Shown: positions 10,852-21,944, counted from the stretch's first letter. The stretch: DNA of 64,000 nt from Hippopus hippopus (GCA_946811185.2 OX328110.1:20570456-20634455); one strand, 5' to 3'. The notes: generated by a model from the sequence alone, not told the origin. Program-made: numbers and translations.

Positions 10852-10998
10852 ATGTCCGTGAAGTATTCGATCTTTTCGATTTCTGGGACGGTCGGGACGG
10901 CTTGATCGGCGCCGAGAAAGTCGGGGACCTTCTGCGATGTCTGGGTTTAAATCCCACGATAGCTCTGGTTAAGAAACATGGAGGCACAGAAAAACCAG
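10852..10998 (+). CDS. Essential light chain exon: EF-hand I
   Basis: Follows a pyrimidine-rich tract ending TTTTCAG and stops at G|GTGATG. It enters with two bases of a split Asp codon and leaves with one base of a Gly codon. It encodes helix A, the calcium-loop residues D-F-W-D-G-R-D-G and the start of EF-hand II (CLGLNPT). The ATG at 10852 is out of frame with the conserved protein, so it is not the start. Confidence 0.9.
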
Positions 10999-13900
10999 GT
11001 GATGTGAAATTTTCTTTTTTGTTTATACTGGAGTTCAATTCCGTTATAACAGCGTAAACCATAACACGGCGGTCAGTGCACCTACGTATATTTTTCCTGG
11101 CTTTCTCTCAACAATACTGACACAACTTTCTTTCAAAGCCACTGACTACTTTTCTCGCATTCATCAGAGGTGAGAGACAATATATCCGGAAAGAACGTTT
11201 GCTGCAACCGGGTATCGAACCCGCAACGAACTGGTCACGAGTCAGATGCGCTAACCACTGGTAGAGCCTGATGTGTAAAACTATGTCACTCGTGTCTTTG
11301 TCGCATTCTGTGCAATTCTTGTTCCATGTGTATTGGCAGGAAAGTTTTCCATGAAGAATGTTCGGCTTTTCCGCTCTGATCGGATTCTCCATCAGTGTTT
11401 ACCCTTAACTTGCTAAATAAGCGAAATGGAACTTTCAAGGCGATAGTAAAAACCCAAATGTGGCAATTTCATAGGTTTTTTTTTTAGATGTCTCCTTATC
11501 GGATATACGAGTATATACAAGATTAGACTGCACGTTCTGAGCAGTCTGATATCGATCTACACTGTTCGCAAAAAAAGTTCTTGCGTCGCGCTTAGCAGCC
11601 CAAGGGGCTAAATGTTTTCTTTCTAAAACATAACATATACATAAAAAAAAAATAGATATAATAGGTTATATGTCAGATACTGTGTTAGATTAGTGTGAAA
11701 ATGATTAGTATTATTAAAAGTTAAGAAGAAGAAGAAGAAGAAAAAGAAGAAGACGAAGAAGAAGAAGAAGAAGAAGACGAAGAAGAAGAAGAAGATAATG
11801 ATGATGATAACAAACAGCTGCTCTTCGAAATTTCTGTTGAATCAGCATTGGCCCTGACGTTGATTTTCTTACACTGCGTATGACTATATGCTTATCTAAA
11901 TTGACAAAAATACAATTTGCAAAACCCTTGTTCTATTGCTTTTTACAGGGGAAAAACAATTCAGTTTCGAAGAGTTTCTGCCTATTGTAAAATCTATCCT
12001 CAAGGTAGAAGATACTGGGACTTTTGCTGAGTTCAGTGAGGCTTTCAAATCTTTCGATAGAGAGGGTATGGGGTATATTACAGCTGGTGAAATGAATTAC
12101 ATGCTTACTGCCATGGGTGAGTAAAGTCTAAGTACGAAAAGTATTTATAAACATGTAAATGCATGCGCACTGCTACCAGTGAGTAGAATCTAAGCACTGA
12201 AAGTACTGATGATTATTTAACTTCATACCTATTGCCATGGGTGAGTAGAATGAAGATACTGAAAATATTGATAAAGTAGAACCAAAGTACAGAACGTATT
12301 GAGAAATAGTACAATACATGCTTTCTGCCATGGGTGAGAATAATTCAAGCCCTGATAGTAATGATGAATAGATAACTACATGCTTACTGATACGGCTGAG
12401 TAAAATTAAAGAGCTGAAAGCGTTGAAAAATTGTTAAATATATTGATCGGTGAGTGCAACATTATTCTAAGTACCTATACAATGTACATGCACTTACAAA
12501 AAATTGCACTAATCTATCGATATCCTTACTGACATTGGTGAGTAGAATTAAAGCACTAAACTAGAATAATAGTAAACTACGTGCTTACTGTCATGGATGA
12601 GTAGAATAAAAGTACTGACAAAGATGACAAATGCTTAAATGCATGCGTTCTAGCATTGGTGATTAGAATCAAAGTACTGAAGGTATTAATAAGTGTAGAA
12701 ACAATATACTGTGGTATTACTATTTAGTAAACTGTATACATATCGCTTTGGGTGAGTAGAAACATTTTAATGAAAGTGTCAATATATAGTTAACCACATG
12801 CGTGATGAAATGAATGATAAATTCAAAGCACCGGAAGTACTGATAAATAGATACTTAAATACATCCCTACTGCCATGGGTGAGTAGTATCAAAGTTCTGA
12901 AAGGTATAAGTGTAGAAACAAAGAACTGGAAGTATCGATAAATTTTTAGCTGCATTCATATTGTGACATGTGAGCAGAATTATGTGCAGAAAGTTCTGCA
13001 AGATAGTTTATGGTATCCTTTAACACACAATTCAATCTTTGAACCACTCTGAGGAAAAGAGCTTTTGAAACCGTTTTAGAAAAAGGAGAAAATGCTAGAA
13101 ACTAGAAACATTTTCTACCGTTTCAAAAACAAATTCCATCACCTGGGCCAAATTGGATTTGTAAAATCAAAGAACTGGAACTACCGATAGGTTAGGAAGT
13201 ACCACATTATTACTATCATGGATTAGGAAAATCAAAGTACTGAAAGTACTGATAAATATTTAACCATATACCACACATTCCCATGTTTTAAAAACAACGC
13301 TAAAAGAAGAGCATTTGAAACCATTGTGGGAAAAGGAGAAAATGCAGATTACTAGCATTTCCTCGTTTTCCAAAAATATGCTCTACCCTTTCAAGGACAA
13401 ATTCCAACGCTTTGGCCAAATTTGAGTTGTAGTGTGCAATTTATTTCAATTTGGACAAGTCTATAATTTTACCGTTCGATTAATAGTTATCTACTTGCTT
13501 AGTGCCGTTGTCGAATAAAGTCAAAGTACTAGGAGTATTGACAAATAGTTTATTACATCTTTACTGCCAGGAGTGTGTAAAATCAACGTATCGAAATGAT
13601 TGATGGATACATATATATTTAACAGCAAGCATTCTTTCTGTAATGGTATGAGTAATTCTGAAGTTCTAAAAGTATTATCTGCTCTCACCGGGAAGAAGTT
13701 TTCATTAAGGTTCCTTTTGAAATTTTTATCTTTTTTTTTTTTTTCAGAATATGTTTTCCAATAGAAAGTATGATAACGGTGTGATAACCAAACATTTCTT
13801 TTTTATGTAAACAGGTGAACGCTTATCGGATGCAGAAACAGACGAAATAATGAGAGATACGGACACAACGCCCGATCTTGAAGGCAATTTAAAATATGAA

Positions 13901-14412
13901 GGTAGGAAATTCCATGTTTATAAATTGTTTTAGGATATTGATAGATAGAGTTTAACTTACAACCTTTAGGCTGCTAAATATCTTTCTATATGCTTTTGCG
14001 GAGAGTGTCGATCAAGACTAGACTAAACAGAACATGCAGTATGATCCTGGATCTGCACTTCTCTATGAGGTGAAATTTTTCCAGTGACAAGGACACATCA
14101 GATTGAGATATCAGAGTTACCGGCCGGGTATTTTCATTCTATTTATTTAGCAGTTTACCCCTTCAAGCGCCAAAGAAACCAAATAGACATTTTCAGTCTA
14201 GAAATAAGACCTTAGAAATTTTATTTTCAAAGTTGCTTTAGTCCAGAATGTCCAAGTAAAATGTGTTCGGAATCTTATCTTAGCTCTATAACTTACGACA
14301 GAAAGCCACTGACCTTGTCCTCGTCATCAAAATGTCTAATGCTTTTTTCTCACTTTCCTATCTTGCAGATTTTATCAAGAAGGTTCTCAAAGGCCACGCC
14401 GGCGACAAGTAA
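10852..14412 (+). CDS. Myosin essential light chain gene (5'-incomplete, 4 coding exons)
   Basis: Joined exons 10852-10998, 11949-12116, 13815-13901 and 14369-14412 read through without a stop for 147 residues plus the stop. All three internal junctions have GT/AG sites and matching phase. The product is a calmodulin-fold light chain that binds the IQ motif of the myosin heavy-chain lever arm. Near the N-terminus the loop FDFWDGRDGL matches the unusual EF-hand I of molluscan essential light chains. In scallop this loop holds the specific calcium site that triggers contraction. EF-hand III follows as AFKSFDREGMGYI, and the C-terminus is DFIKKVLKGHAGDK. Family length is about 156 residues, so only the first ~9-10 codons are missing. 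They must sit in an upstream exon ending in a single G (split Asp codon), which I could not place. Introns carry a SINE, a GAA microsatellite, a splice-junction tandem array and family A and B palindromes. Family identity is secure; muscle versus non-muscle isoform is not. Confidence 0.9.
11033..11268 (-). repeat. tRNA-derived SINE (family F) in light-chain intron
   Basis: Reverse strand. The head near 11268-11205 reads like a tRNA gene: a box A-like stretch with AGTGGTTAGCGC, then a box B with GGGTTCGATACCCG. A body follows containing the CAGTGCACC segment shared with copies near 9350, 24330 and 37590. It ends in the family's GTTATAAC-type tail near 11040. Confidence 0.75.
11400..11614 (-). 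repeat. Family B palindromic MITE
   Basis: TTAACTTGCTAAATAAG at one end and TTAGCAGCCCAAGGGGCTAA at the other. The degenerate central palindrome reads GACTGCACGTTCTGAGCAGT. It lies in a light-chain intron. Confidence 0.75.
11726..11812 (+). repeat. GAA/GAC-rich microsatellite
   Basis: About 85 bp of GAAGAA units with interspersed GAC, then GATGATGAT. Located inside the light-chain intron, about 135 bp upstream of exon 11949. Confidence 0.9.
11949..12116 (+). CDS. Essential light chain exon: EF-hands II-III
   Basis: Acceptor TTTTTACAG, donor ATGG|GTGAGT. It encodes the linker FSFEEFLPIVKS and the EF-hand III loop FDREGMGYITAGE, ending in LTAMG with a split Gly codon. Its last 19 bases plus the donor are the apparent founder of the tandem array in the following intron. 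Confidence 0.92.
13022..13165 (+). repeat. Family A MITE fragment inside the array
   Basis: CTTTGAACCACTCTGAGGAA, then GAGAAAATGCTAG, a short inverted core, and TTTCTACCGTTTCAAAAACA. It looks like a shortened family A copy flanked by array units. Confidence 0.65.
13262..13490 (+). repeat. Family A MITE inside the array
   Basis: Contains ATTGTGGGAAAAGGAGAAAA, then a diverged core, then CAATTTGGACAAGTCTATAA and the typical end. Array units resume on both sides, so insertion followed the array's formation. Confidence 0.75.
13815..13901 (+). CDS. Essential light chain exon: EF-hand III-IV linker
   Basis: Acceptor GTAAACAG, donor GAAG|GTAGGA. It encodes GERLSDAETDEIMRDT through LEGNLKYE. Both junctions split a codon after base 1, as in the preceding exons. 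Confidence 0.92.
13958..14160 (+). repeat. Family B palindromic MITE, diverged
   Basis: Starts ACCTTTAGGCTGCTAAATAT and ends TTTATTTAGCAG. The core around 14010-14060 is a decayed GATCAAGACTAGACTAAACA palindrome. It lies in the last intron of the light-chain gene. Confidence 0.7.
14369..14412 (+). CDS. Essential light chain terminal coding exon
   Basis: Acceptor CTATCTTGCAG. It encodes DFIKKVLKGHAGDK followed by TAA at 14410-14412. This is the expected molluscan essential light chain C-terminus. The 3' UTR presumably extends into 14413-14760; ATTAAA occurs near 14707 and 14750, but no polyadenylation site can be fixed. Confidence 0.92.
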
Positions 14413-14773
14413 AAAAGGAAGTCTCATTCCCAGCTCTGTATTCAAGCATATTTGTTATCCATTGTTCGGATACCTACCGTTGCTATACTCATTGCCATTA
14501 GAACTTTACAATTTGTTATGTAGGTTGCTGACAGATGACCGAGAGAACGATGTTTCGAATGCTTTATAATTTTTTACGGCTTCATTGCCTGCCATGAAAT
14601 ATTTGACAAAGCTTGAAAGTCTACGGAATATACATGTAACTGATGATTCTAGTTTATCGAGAATATCGAAATTTACCGATATTAACGATGTTAATGTCAA
14701 TTATATTAAATCTGAACTACAGTAAAAAGAGACCTCAAGTTTCTGTACATTAAATAATTTGAATATCCACTTA

Positions 14774-14994
14774 AATCTTTACCAAACGACAAGTTCTTGT
14801 TGTCTTATACTTGATGATTGTGAAAGTATTTGCAGACGTCAAAATTAGTGTCGCTGAAGAGACATGATTTGAAAGAATAAAAAACGTTGTGGAGAAAGGG
14901 AGAACATGTTGGTAAGCCCGCATTTCTCGTTTTCCCACATTGGTTTTGAAAGCGTTCTTTTTCAGGGTCATTAAAAACATGGGGTCGTTTGATA
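14774..14994 (+). repeat. Family A MITE downstream of the light chain
   Basis: Opens CTTTACCAAACGACAAG, has AGTATTTGCAGACG, a diverged centre with CATGTTGGTAAGCC, and closes with the TTTTTCAGGGTCATTAAAAA arm. It also carries an AATAAA near 14876 that might serve the light-chain transcript. Confidence 0.75.
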
Positions 14995-15361
14995 AGGATT
15001 GATATAAGCAGTGTCTTGAAAAGCGATGAAAAGTGCGTGGGATATAAAACTTTCTGTATTTGTATACAAAAAAAGATGGTTTCAGTGTAAAGCTGGAGGG
15101 TTAATGTACTGTGTTATTCTTACATGACTCAGAGTTGCCGTTGCTTTAGCTTTCGAATCAACCTTTCAGCTTTGTTTAAAGATTAAATGACCTGGATTCG
15201 TATTCGCGAAAGCTTTTAGATGTAATTCTGTATCTATATTGCTGTACTAACCATATGATTGGCTAAGACAGAATGTTTCGGCCAATTAGATGGCTAGTCT
15301 TGGAGGTTTAGAGTGAGAATGATACCTAGAATGGTTGGTAAACGCAAACCATGATTTAATA

Positions 15362-15897
15362 ATGAGCAATGCGCTGGCAAAAGGGGGTTTCATGTATCTT
15401 CGTCATGTACAATAATAATAATAATGTCTTGCAACATGCGAAAAGGGGCATTCGGACATTTGCGTAAAGCGTCAACTCGGATCAGCCTGCGCAGTCCGCG
15501 CAGGCTAATCCGAAACGACATTTTCCGTTTTTATGTAATTTTCTGTTTTGCGCAAGTCTACTGTAGCACAAAATCTAATGTAGTCGTAAAGTGCCGTCTC
15601 GGATTAGCCTGCGCGGACTGCGCAGGCTGATCCGAGACGACGCTAAATACGCAAATGTCCGAATGCCCCTTTTCGCGTGTTGAGAGCCATATTATATAGC
15701 GATTCGTCGCTGAACACGGATCTATTTCTTCTAAAAACAGATTGAATCCTAACTGAGAGTGTTTCTTTCAAATGCGGAAAATTTAAGAATAGCAAACAAG
15801 TTTCGACCCAGGTTAGCCTGCGCGGACTGACAGGCTGACAGGGATCGATACGTGTTGAAGATGCGTTAAATCCCGTTTTAACACAGCATGACTTATC
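15362..15897 (+). repeat. Family D MITE apparently split by family E
   Basis: The D left end GCTGGCAAAAGGGGGTTTCA occurs at 15372. The D core GACCCAGGTTAGCCTGCGCG and end ACACAGCATGACTTATC occur at 15803-15897. A family E copy lies between. Confidence 0.6.
15424..15690 (+). repeat. Family E palindromic MITE
   Basis: TCTTGCAACATGCGAAAAGG to the complement CCCCTTTTCGCGTGTTGAGA. Two GCCTGCGC-type inner palindromes are present. Confidence 0.87.
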
Positions 15898-15899
15898 TG

Positions 15900-17110
15900 T
15901 ATTTACTCTTTAGATGTATCGAGAAAGTTTACATATTTCTTGATCCGAAACATCGAGGTTCTTGTTATAAACCTTATGGTAGAAGCAGCTTCTGTAACAT
16001 TTAATGAACTATTTCATGTTCCATGTCTTCTTTTAAAAATTGCAGAATCGATTAGCAAAGAACATTAACATTTGATTGACATAGTAGAAAGGTTATTTAA
16101 TGACGGGTGCGGATGGTAATAGAGTAATAGTAGTTTCATTTTGCTGATTTACAAATATTTCGCTTTTTGCTGAGTGTGTTTATATTTGTTAGATATACAG
16201 TATTTTGTAACCTTTATGTATATTAGTCTACATGTTGAGTTATTTATGCGCAAAGGATTTCTGAACAATTGGGCTGTTGTAATTGTATGTTGTTGTGCAG
16301 GTGATCGAAAATTCATCCGTCGATTCAAGTTCCTCGTATACGATATTGAACCTCTGGCTTCGTTTAGAAAAATACTTTTTCTACACAAAGATTAAGTCAC
16401 TGTGCTTGTTTCAGCGTAACTTGTCGACCGGTGAAGCTTCATAGCTCCTGTAATTGTGCGTCACCTTGTATGTCATAGATAAGCATAATAAAGAAAACAT
16501 TCTCCAGATTTCATTTATTGTATACAGATTTTGTTTCACTTCAAAACAAGATTCACATTCTGTAGTCTTATGGGCAGGACCAAGGAAAGAGACTATGTAG
16601 AAACGATTGTTCATGTAGATAATCATAATATTGCTCTCGAATCTGCACAGACCGCTGTCTTTATTTCGCCGTATGCTAGAAAAGATAGCTGATAGCTGTT
16701 TGCTTACGTTTTGTGCAATAAACATCTTATGTCCCCATAAATCACGTCCATACGTTTCCATTTCCGCCTTTGAAGCAGGTACTGCAAACATCTAAGATAC
16801 CTTTCTTCATTGTTTTCTACAAGATTTTCTTTTTAATAAGCAAGCATGCACGAAGTCTGCGATTGCTCTTCTAAATGATGAAATCTGACAGTGCTTGACT
16901 TGTATGTAGGTCATGGTTAGAACAGTTCAAAAACTGTCCTGTGTAGGGTTTTAGACTTTGTTTTTATCCAATTTCCCTATTTCATACTTGAAATATTGTA
17001 TAGAATATTGTTCTATTGTATAGATATCATTCACTCAATAAGAATGGAATAGTATGTTGTAGTAACTTCTGCGGGGCTTGTATCGGCCTCGAGCTGCGTG
17101 GAAAAATCTA
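15900..17110. other. No recognised feature
   Basis: Mostly unique-looking AT-rich sequence. The longest open frame (minus strand, 16411-16791) lacks any recognisable domain and I see no splice context supporting it. Confidence 0.5.
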
Positions 17111-17111
17111 A

Positions 17112-17376
17112 ATGGCCTGCAACACGCGAAAAGGGGGGGTTCGGACATTGGCTTAAAGTGTCGTCTTGGATCAGCCTGCGCGGTCCACACAGGCTAATCC
17201 GAAACGACACTTTCCGTTTTTATGTAATTTTCTGTTTTGCGCAAGTCTACTGTTGACAAAATCTAATAGAGTCGTAAAGTGCCGTCTCGGATTAACCTGC
17301 GCGGGCTGCGCAGGCTGATCCGAGACGACACTTTACGCAAATGTCCGAATGCCCTTTTTCGCGTGTTGCAGGCCAA
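17112..17376 (+). repeat. Family E palindromic MITE
   Basis: GGCCTGCAACACGCGAAAAG to CTTTTTCGCGTGTTGCAGGC. The cleanest of the three copies at its ends. Confidence 0.9.
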
Positions 17377-17379
17377 ATC

Positions 17380-18295
17380 ATGTATCACTCGAAACTGAAG
17401 GTCGAGTAAAATGTCAAAATATTCCCACGGAAAGAAATCAAAACAAATACCGGTATAGTAGGTATAACACCTTCTTTTTGTAAATGACGGATCATTATAA
17501 CTCAACATTTGACCAATCAAGTCGGAAACCAAGCTGAAAGTAGACCTTATGTGGGTTGCGTCACCTTTCTGTATTTAACACCGTATTTGAAACTGTTAGA
17601 CACGAATTATTTTCTCGTCGTATGCAACCATATCCCTGTGCAGTGCTAGTATCGGTTCGGAAAAATGTATAGGTACATGATAAATTAGATGACGGTAATG
17701 CTGCAGTAAAATAGTATACTAAAACAATTGTAATGCACAACGCAGAGCGTCACTCACCAAAGCACTGAATGCATAGAAAATGTTTATGGTACTATATATC
17801 GAACATGTCATTGATCATTATGTTTTGTATTAATATATATTTTGGCGGTGTATAGTTGGATATCGATATCAGGTTGTTTTTTTTTCATGCCGGTGCAAAA
17901 GACATTTTTGAAACCATTTTTGTATCATACCACAAAGTTTTTTTTTTCAATATTCTTCGGTTTCGATTCATAACATATTGGACATCTATCGTTATGTTGT
18001 TTTCCTACAATGTTGTACTAACCATCACCGTTGTCTTGACCTACATAATATGTATTTCAGTTTTGAACTGTTATTGACCTATATTACTGTTTTGCCACGG
18101 ACTGTTCTTTTATAAGAGTTAACTTTTCCCCAACGAGCTCTTCATAGGCCTATCCACACAAGACAATTATTAACCATTTACCTAAATACACATTTGCGTA
18201 AACTGAGGATCCTAGACTAAAAGGCGCGGATGGCACCGTCCAATGTCTCAGGTGGTATACCTCCAAAATAGCAAAGGTCTAAAAGCACTCCAGTT
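17380..18295. other. No recognised feature
   Basis: AT-rich, with short poly-T runs near 17875 and 17940. No exon or repeat family assigned. Confidence 0.5.
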
Positions 18296-18297
18296 TG

Positions 18298-18500
18298 TCC
18301 AACCTTTACCAAACAATTACGTGTTTTAAAGACTTGAGTAGAAGAGCTGATGAAAGCAGTGTGGGAAAAAGAGAACGCTAGTAACCAGCAGATTCCCATT
18401 TTTCCAACATGTTTTCTTGTCATACGTAAGACAAAGCTTATAATTTTATTACTTCGTCTGCAATTGCCAACAACTTAGACAAGTTCAAATGTTTTACTAG
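18298..18500 (+). repeat. Family A MITE, diverged
   Basis: CCTTTACCAAACAATTACGT, centre GCTAGTAACCAGCAG near 18378, then AACTTAGACAAGTTCAAATG. Confidence 0.7.
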
Positions 18501-18572
18501 CCTGATACAGAGATAGCAGACAAAAGTTCCGAAACTTTCTTTATAATTATGATGATATTCTGCTCCGTTTAT

Positions 18573-18791
18573 TAACCCTTGAGCTGCTAAGCGCGACTCA
18601 CTGACCTTTTGCGAACAGTGTATATCAGGATCAGACTACACAGAATGTGCAGTCTTATCTTTTATAAACACTTTCCGATAAGAAGATATTTTCACCAAAA
18701 ATACTAGGCCTACCTTTGAAATTGCAATATTTGGGCTTTACTATCGACTTAAAAGCAATCGTTTCATTTATTTAGCAGGATAAGGGTTAAA
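18573..18791 (+). repeat. Family B MITE with TTAA at both ends
   Basis: TTAACCCTTGAGCTGCTAAG to TTTATTTAGCAGGATAAGGG then TTAA. A good example of the TTAA target site. The core is decayed. Confidence 0.85.
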
Positions 18792-18794
18792 GGG

Positions 18795-19395
18795 AAATCA
18801 AGTGAACGATGCATATTCGAAAAGGACCACTGTAACCCATTGAGTGTTTCAAGGAATGTTTTGTTTATATAGCTCTGGTAGTAATATTAAATCACAAATA
18901 ATATACGAGCGTATATTCGACAGGGAGGGATTTTTTAAAGATTTTCTCGTAACAGTTTTCTAATATTTTTTTTAAAAGTCAAATATAAGCCCTCATACCA
19001 GATTATTGTTTTAAGCTGTGGATTTCATATTACTATCATGGCATTATGAGTGTCCCCTGTCCCTACCCCACCCACACTTTTGACGATATAAATCCACCAT
19101 CACAACCCCTTGTTAAAAAAGGATTGTTGAGAAACTGCGTGCATTTTTTTTATTTCACTTTTTGAACAGAGTAAGTTTTTCCACATTTTCATTGTTGTTT
19201 TCATAGCTGTCTCCCGAGTTATAACGTTACATTTTAAAAAAGCATTTTGATTTCATCGTTGTTGCATTGCCGCATCGGCCCAACGGATATTGACGTCATC
19301 GTGATGTATATCATTCGTACATGTAAATACACTGCACCCACACAATGTGCTCTTGGGATCCTGTTTAGGCTAGTTCTGCTTTATTTGTGTAACCT
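18795..19395. other. No recognised feature
   Basis: AT-rich sequence with no supported gene or repeat. Confidence 0.5.
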
Positions 19396-19399
19396 TCGA

Positions 19400-19600
19400 T
19401 CACAAAACCCCATGTTTTGACGACCCTGAGGAAGACAACTTTTGAAAACACCATGTGAAATGGAGACCACCATTTTATTAATTTCTCACTTAACCTACCT
19501 TATGTGGGAATTTTAGCTCATTAATATCAATTTCGAAATTCTCCTCTGCAGATGCTGTCAATATATTTTAATCTAAAAGTTTGCCTTCTGGTTTTTCAAG
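19400..19600 (+). repeat. Family A MITE, strongly decayed
   Basis: CCCCATGTTTTGACGACCCT and a faint inverted second arm. Confidence 0.5.
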
Positions 19601-19702
19601 TGTTATTATCTTTATTGTTACACAATAAGACCATATTAAGACATATTTTCTGTGTCTGTGTAAGTTTCTAACTACATCACCATCTCTCTAATTTTCCTTT
19701 TC

Positions 19703-20015
19703 GAGCCCGTTGGCTCAGTGGGTTATGTAAAGGACTTAAAAACCGAAGGTGGGGACGGTCTCTTGTTCGATGTCTTAGCCCGGCTAATTTCTTTCCGAGG
19801 CTTAATGATAGTCATTGCGACAGAGTTCTTTCCTCTCCTTGCACTGATTATTATTCAGACGATGGTTATGAGTAAAGGCAGCAAAATGGCTTGGAAGGAA
19901 TATTTTGCGAAGTAATGGTAACAGAAACTCTACGAAAATATGGGCAGGTGCACTGGCGGAGTCGGTATAACTGAAATAATGTTGAAAACGACGTTAAACA
20001 CCATACAAATAAACA
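19703..20015 (+). repeat. tRNA-derived SINE (family F), near full length
   Basis: The head has a box A-like CCGTTGGCTCAGTGGGTTAT and a degenerate box B (TTGTTCGATGTC) ~50 bases later. Then the conserved body GATAGTCATTGCGACAGAGT and 3' end AACTGAAATAATGTTGAAAA. The open frame over it is a by-product. Confidence 0.82.
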
Positions 20016-20356
20016 AGATTTTCTGCCTGCATGCCGACAAAAAAAGATAACTAAATTGTATTTATTTCACCTCTCGGTAAAATGAGTCTAAATAGCGGGT
20101 CATTTCAATTAAATTAAAAATCTGTAGCTGTTGGCAGACGTAACATTCTGGCTTCCTAAGTGAAATATACGTCGAAATTTTCACGTTCATTGCAATTTTG
20201 GAATTTGAAAGCATGCCAAGTTATTTTTTGTGTCCTGTAATGAGGGTATTTAAAATAGTATGGGAATGAATCGATATTGCTTTGGTTAATATTTGTAACA
20301 AGAATTTTATATGGGAATGTATCGAGGTTTACCTTACTTGTTTTGTCCATAGAAAA

Positions 20357-20616
20357 TGAGCCGGACTCTGTGAAAAGGTAGCTTAATGCATCTGCGAAAA
20401 GTATCGACCCAGGTCAACCTGCGCAGTCCGCGCAGGCTGACCTGGGCCGAAATTTTTCGCTATTGGTCAATTTTCTGTATGTCCAAGGACCAGTTTACTA
20501 CACGATTCAGTCGGTTGTTAGACAAAATGGATTTTTATAGATCCATGACCATGTGATGACTTGCTTGCCATTATGCATCGCGGAGATGCATTAAGCCCCC
20601 TTTTGCCAGAGCATAG
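20357..20616 (+). repeat. Family D palindromic MITE
   Basis: GAGCCGGACTCTGTGAAAAG, core GCGCAGTCCGCGCAGGCTGA near 20421, TGTATGTCCAAGGACCAGTT, end TTTGCCAGAGCATAGCTC. Confidence 0.88.
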
Positions 20617-20805
20617 CTCAAATATATGTTCGTGCTACTATTATGAATAAATAATTGGCATAAGATGTGAATGGTAATGCTGTTCTACCGCAAAAGCAGT
20701 GTACATTGCAACAAAAGTTAGTTGGGCTCTGGAATGAGGCGGTTAGAATGCTTCCTCGTAACACTTAAGACCAAGCAAGCTGTTGTATAGTATCGATCCA
20801 CTTTG

Positions 20806-20960
20806 TATTAAAACTAGCCAAACCATGAGGTAGAATAGTCCTTTGACAAGCATAAGATTTAACAATAACATAAAATATCGACCAGGTCAGCCTGCGCGCA
20901 CTGTTCAGGGTGACCTGGGTAGATACTTTAAGCAGATGCATTAACCCACAGCTTCACAAA
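20806..20960 (+). repeat. Family D fragment (right half)
   Basis: AGGTAGAATAGTCCTTTGAC, core AGGTCAGCCTGCGCGCACTG and end CACAAAGCATGATG. Confidence 0.7.
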
Positions 20961-21058
20961 GCATGATGTATATACATTGAATAAAAGGGAAACCATGCAT
21001 GAAGTTCAGAAACAGCCCACTCTGGTTTGCAAGTAGAGAAATGTTTATCTTCTTATTT

Positions 21059-21260
21059 TAACACATAGGCTGCTAAGCGCAACTCACTGATCTTTTGCGG
21101 ACAATGTAGATCAAGACCAGACTGCACAGAATGTGCAGTCTGGTCTTGAATCAACACTGTCTGATAAGGAGGTATTAAAAAAAAGTTTGAAGTAGCATTA
21201 TTCGGGGTTTTAATATCGGCTTGGAAGTTGAAAGCTATAATGTACTTATTTAAATTTTTC
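21059..21260 (+). repeat. Family B MITE
   Basis: TAACACATAGGCTGCTAAGC, core CACAGAATGTGCAGTCTGGT, and a short AT-rich right arm. Confidence 0.8.
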
Positions 21261-21264
21261 ATAT

Positions 21265-21675
21265 TAAGCAACTTGAAAGTCAAGAATTGCTAACTTTAGT
21301 TTGTTACCAGAGCAACGCTTATTTCTGTTTTATATACGGCCTTTTGCCCTCTTCCTTATATAGATATTGACCTGAATCATATAGACTTATACTTAAAGAT
21401 TCATAATTGCAACTATTCACAGATTCTATTTTCTAATTTACGGTGCAGACTGTTTGAATCGCCAAGTTTCCAGGAAACTTTTGATTACTTCTGTAAAACT
21501 GTCTGAATGGTATTTGTACAATTGATGTTCAACTCGTGACTTTATGTAGCAATAGTATTATGTTTAGAGTAAATCATATAGAACTGTTTTAATTTATGCT
21601 GTTACGTAACTAGGTGAAAATAAATTCAGTTGAATAGCGCTTGCGCTTTATCGTTCTTTGTGTGCATTTAGCCAA
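21265..21675. other. No recognised feature
   Basis: AT-rich sequence with no supported gene or repeat. Confidence 0.45.
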
Positions 21676-21679
21676 CCTT

Positions 21680-21888
21680 AATTTTTTACAAGACGACAAA
21701 ATTTTGGACTCGTTCATGGCATATTTAAAACATTTACAATCGAGTAATTAAATGTGGCGACAATGATTTAATTTGACTTTAAAGGGAGGGAGAAAAGTAC
21801 TGGTTACAGCTTTCCTATCCTTCCTACGTTTCAGACGCTTCTCTTGTACAGGGTTGTGAAAACACGAGATTATCTGGCAAAGGGTTAA
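21680..21888 (-). repeat. Family A MITE, diverged
   Basis: ACAAGACGACAAAATTTTGG at the left and TCTGGCAAAGGGTTAA at the right. The palindromic core is decayed. Confidence 0.6.
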
Positions 21889-21944
21889 TCCCATGAAAAA
21901 GTGTCCAAAACAAAACGGTCGCGTAACAAATGGTGTCTCAGTCT

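Larger units (their letters stand above)
12098..13685 (+). repeat. ~62 bp tandem array derived from an exon/5'-splice-site junction
   Basis: From the last 19 bases of the exon onward, about 17 diverged units follow. Each starts like TACATGCTTACTGCCATGGG, continues TGAGTAGAATCAAAGTACTG and ends like ATTGATAAATAGTTAA. Near-exact CTGCCATGGGTGAG copies occur near 12232, 12327 and 12872. Diverged versions occur near 12172, 12390, 12530, 12590, 12652, 12745, 13210, 13503 and 13565. Some units carry a ~30 bp internal duplication (around 12275 and 12690). Two family A MITEs have inserted in the array (about 13022-13165 and 13262-13490). The array ends ~130 bp before the next exon. Confidence 0.85.

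Noticed and set aside
10852..10854. ATG at the first light-chain exon as translation start
   Set aside because: It is out of frame with the conserved EF-hand sequence, and a good TTTTCAG acceptor lies directly before it.
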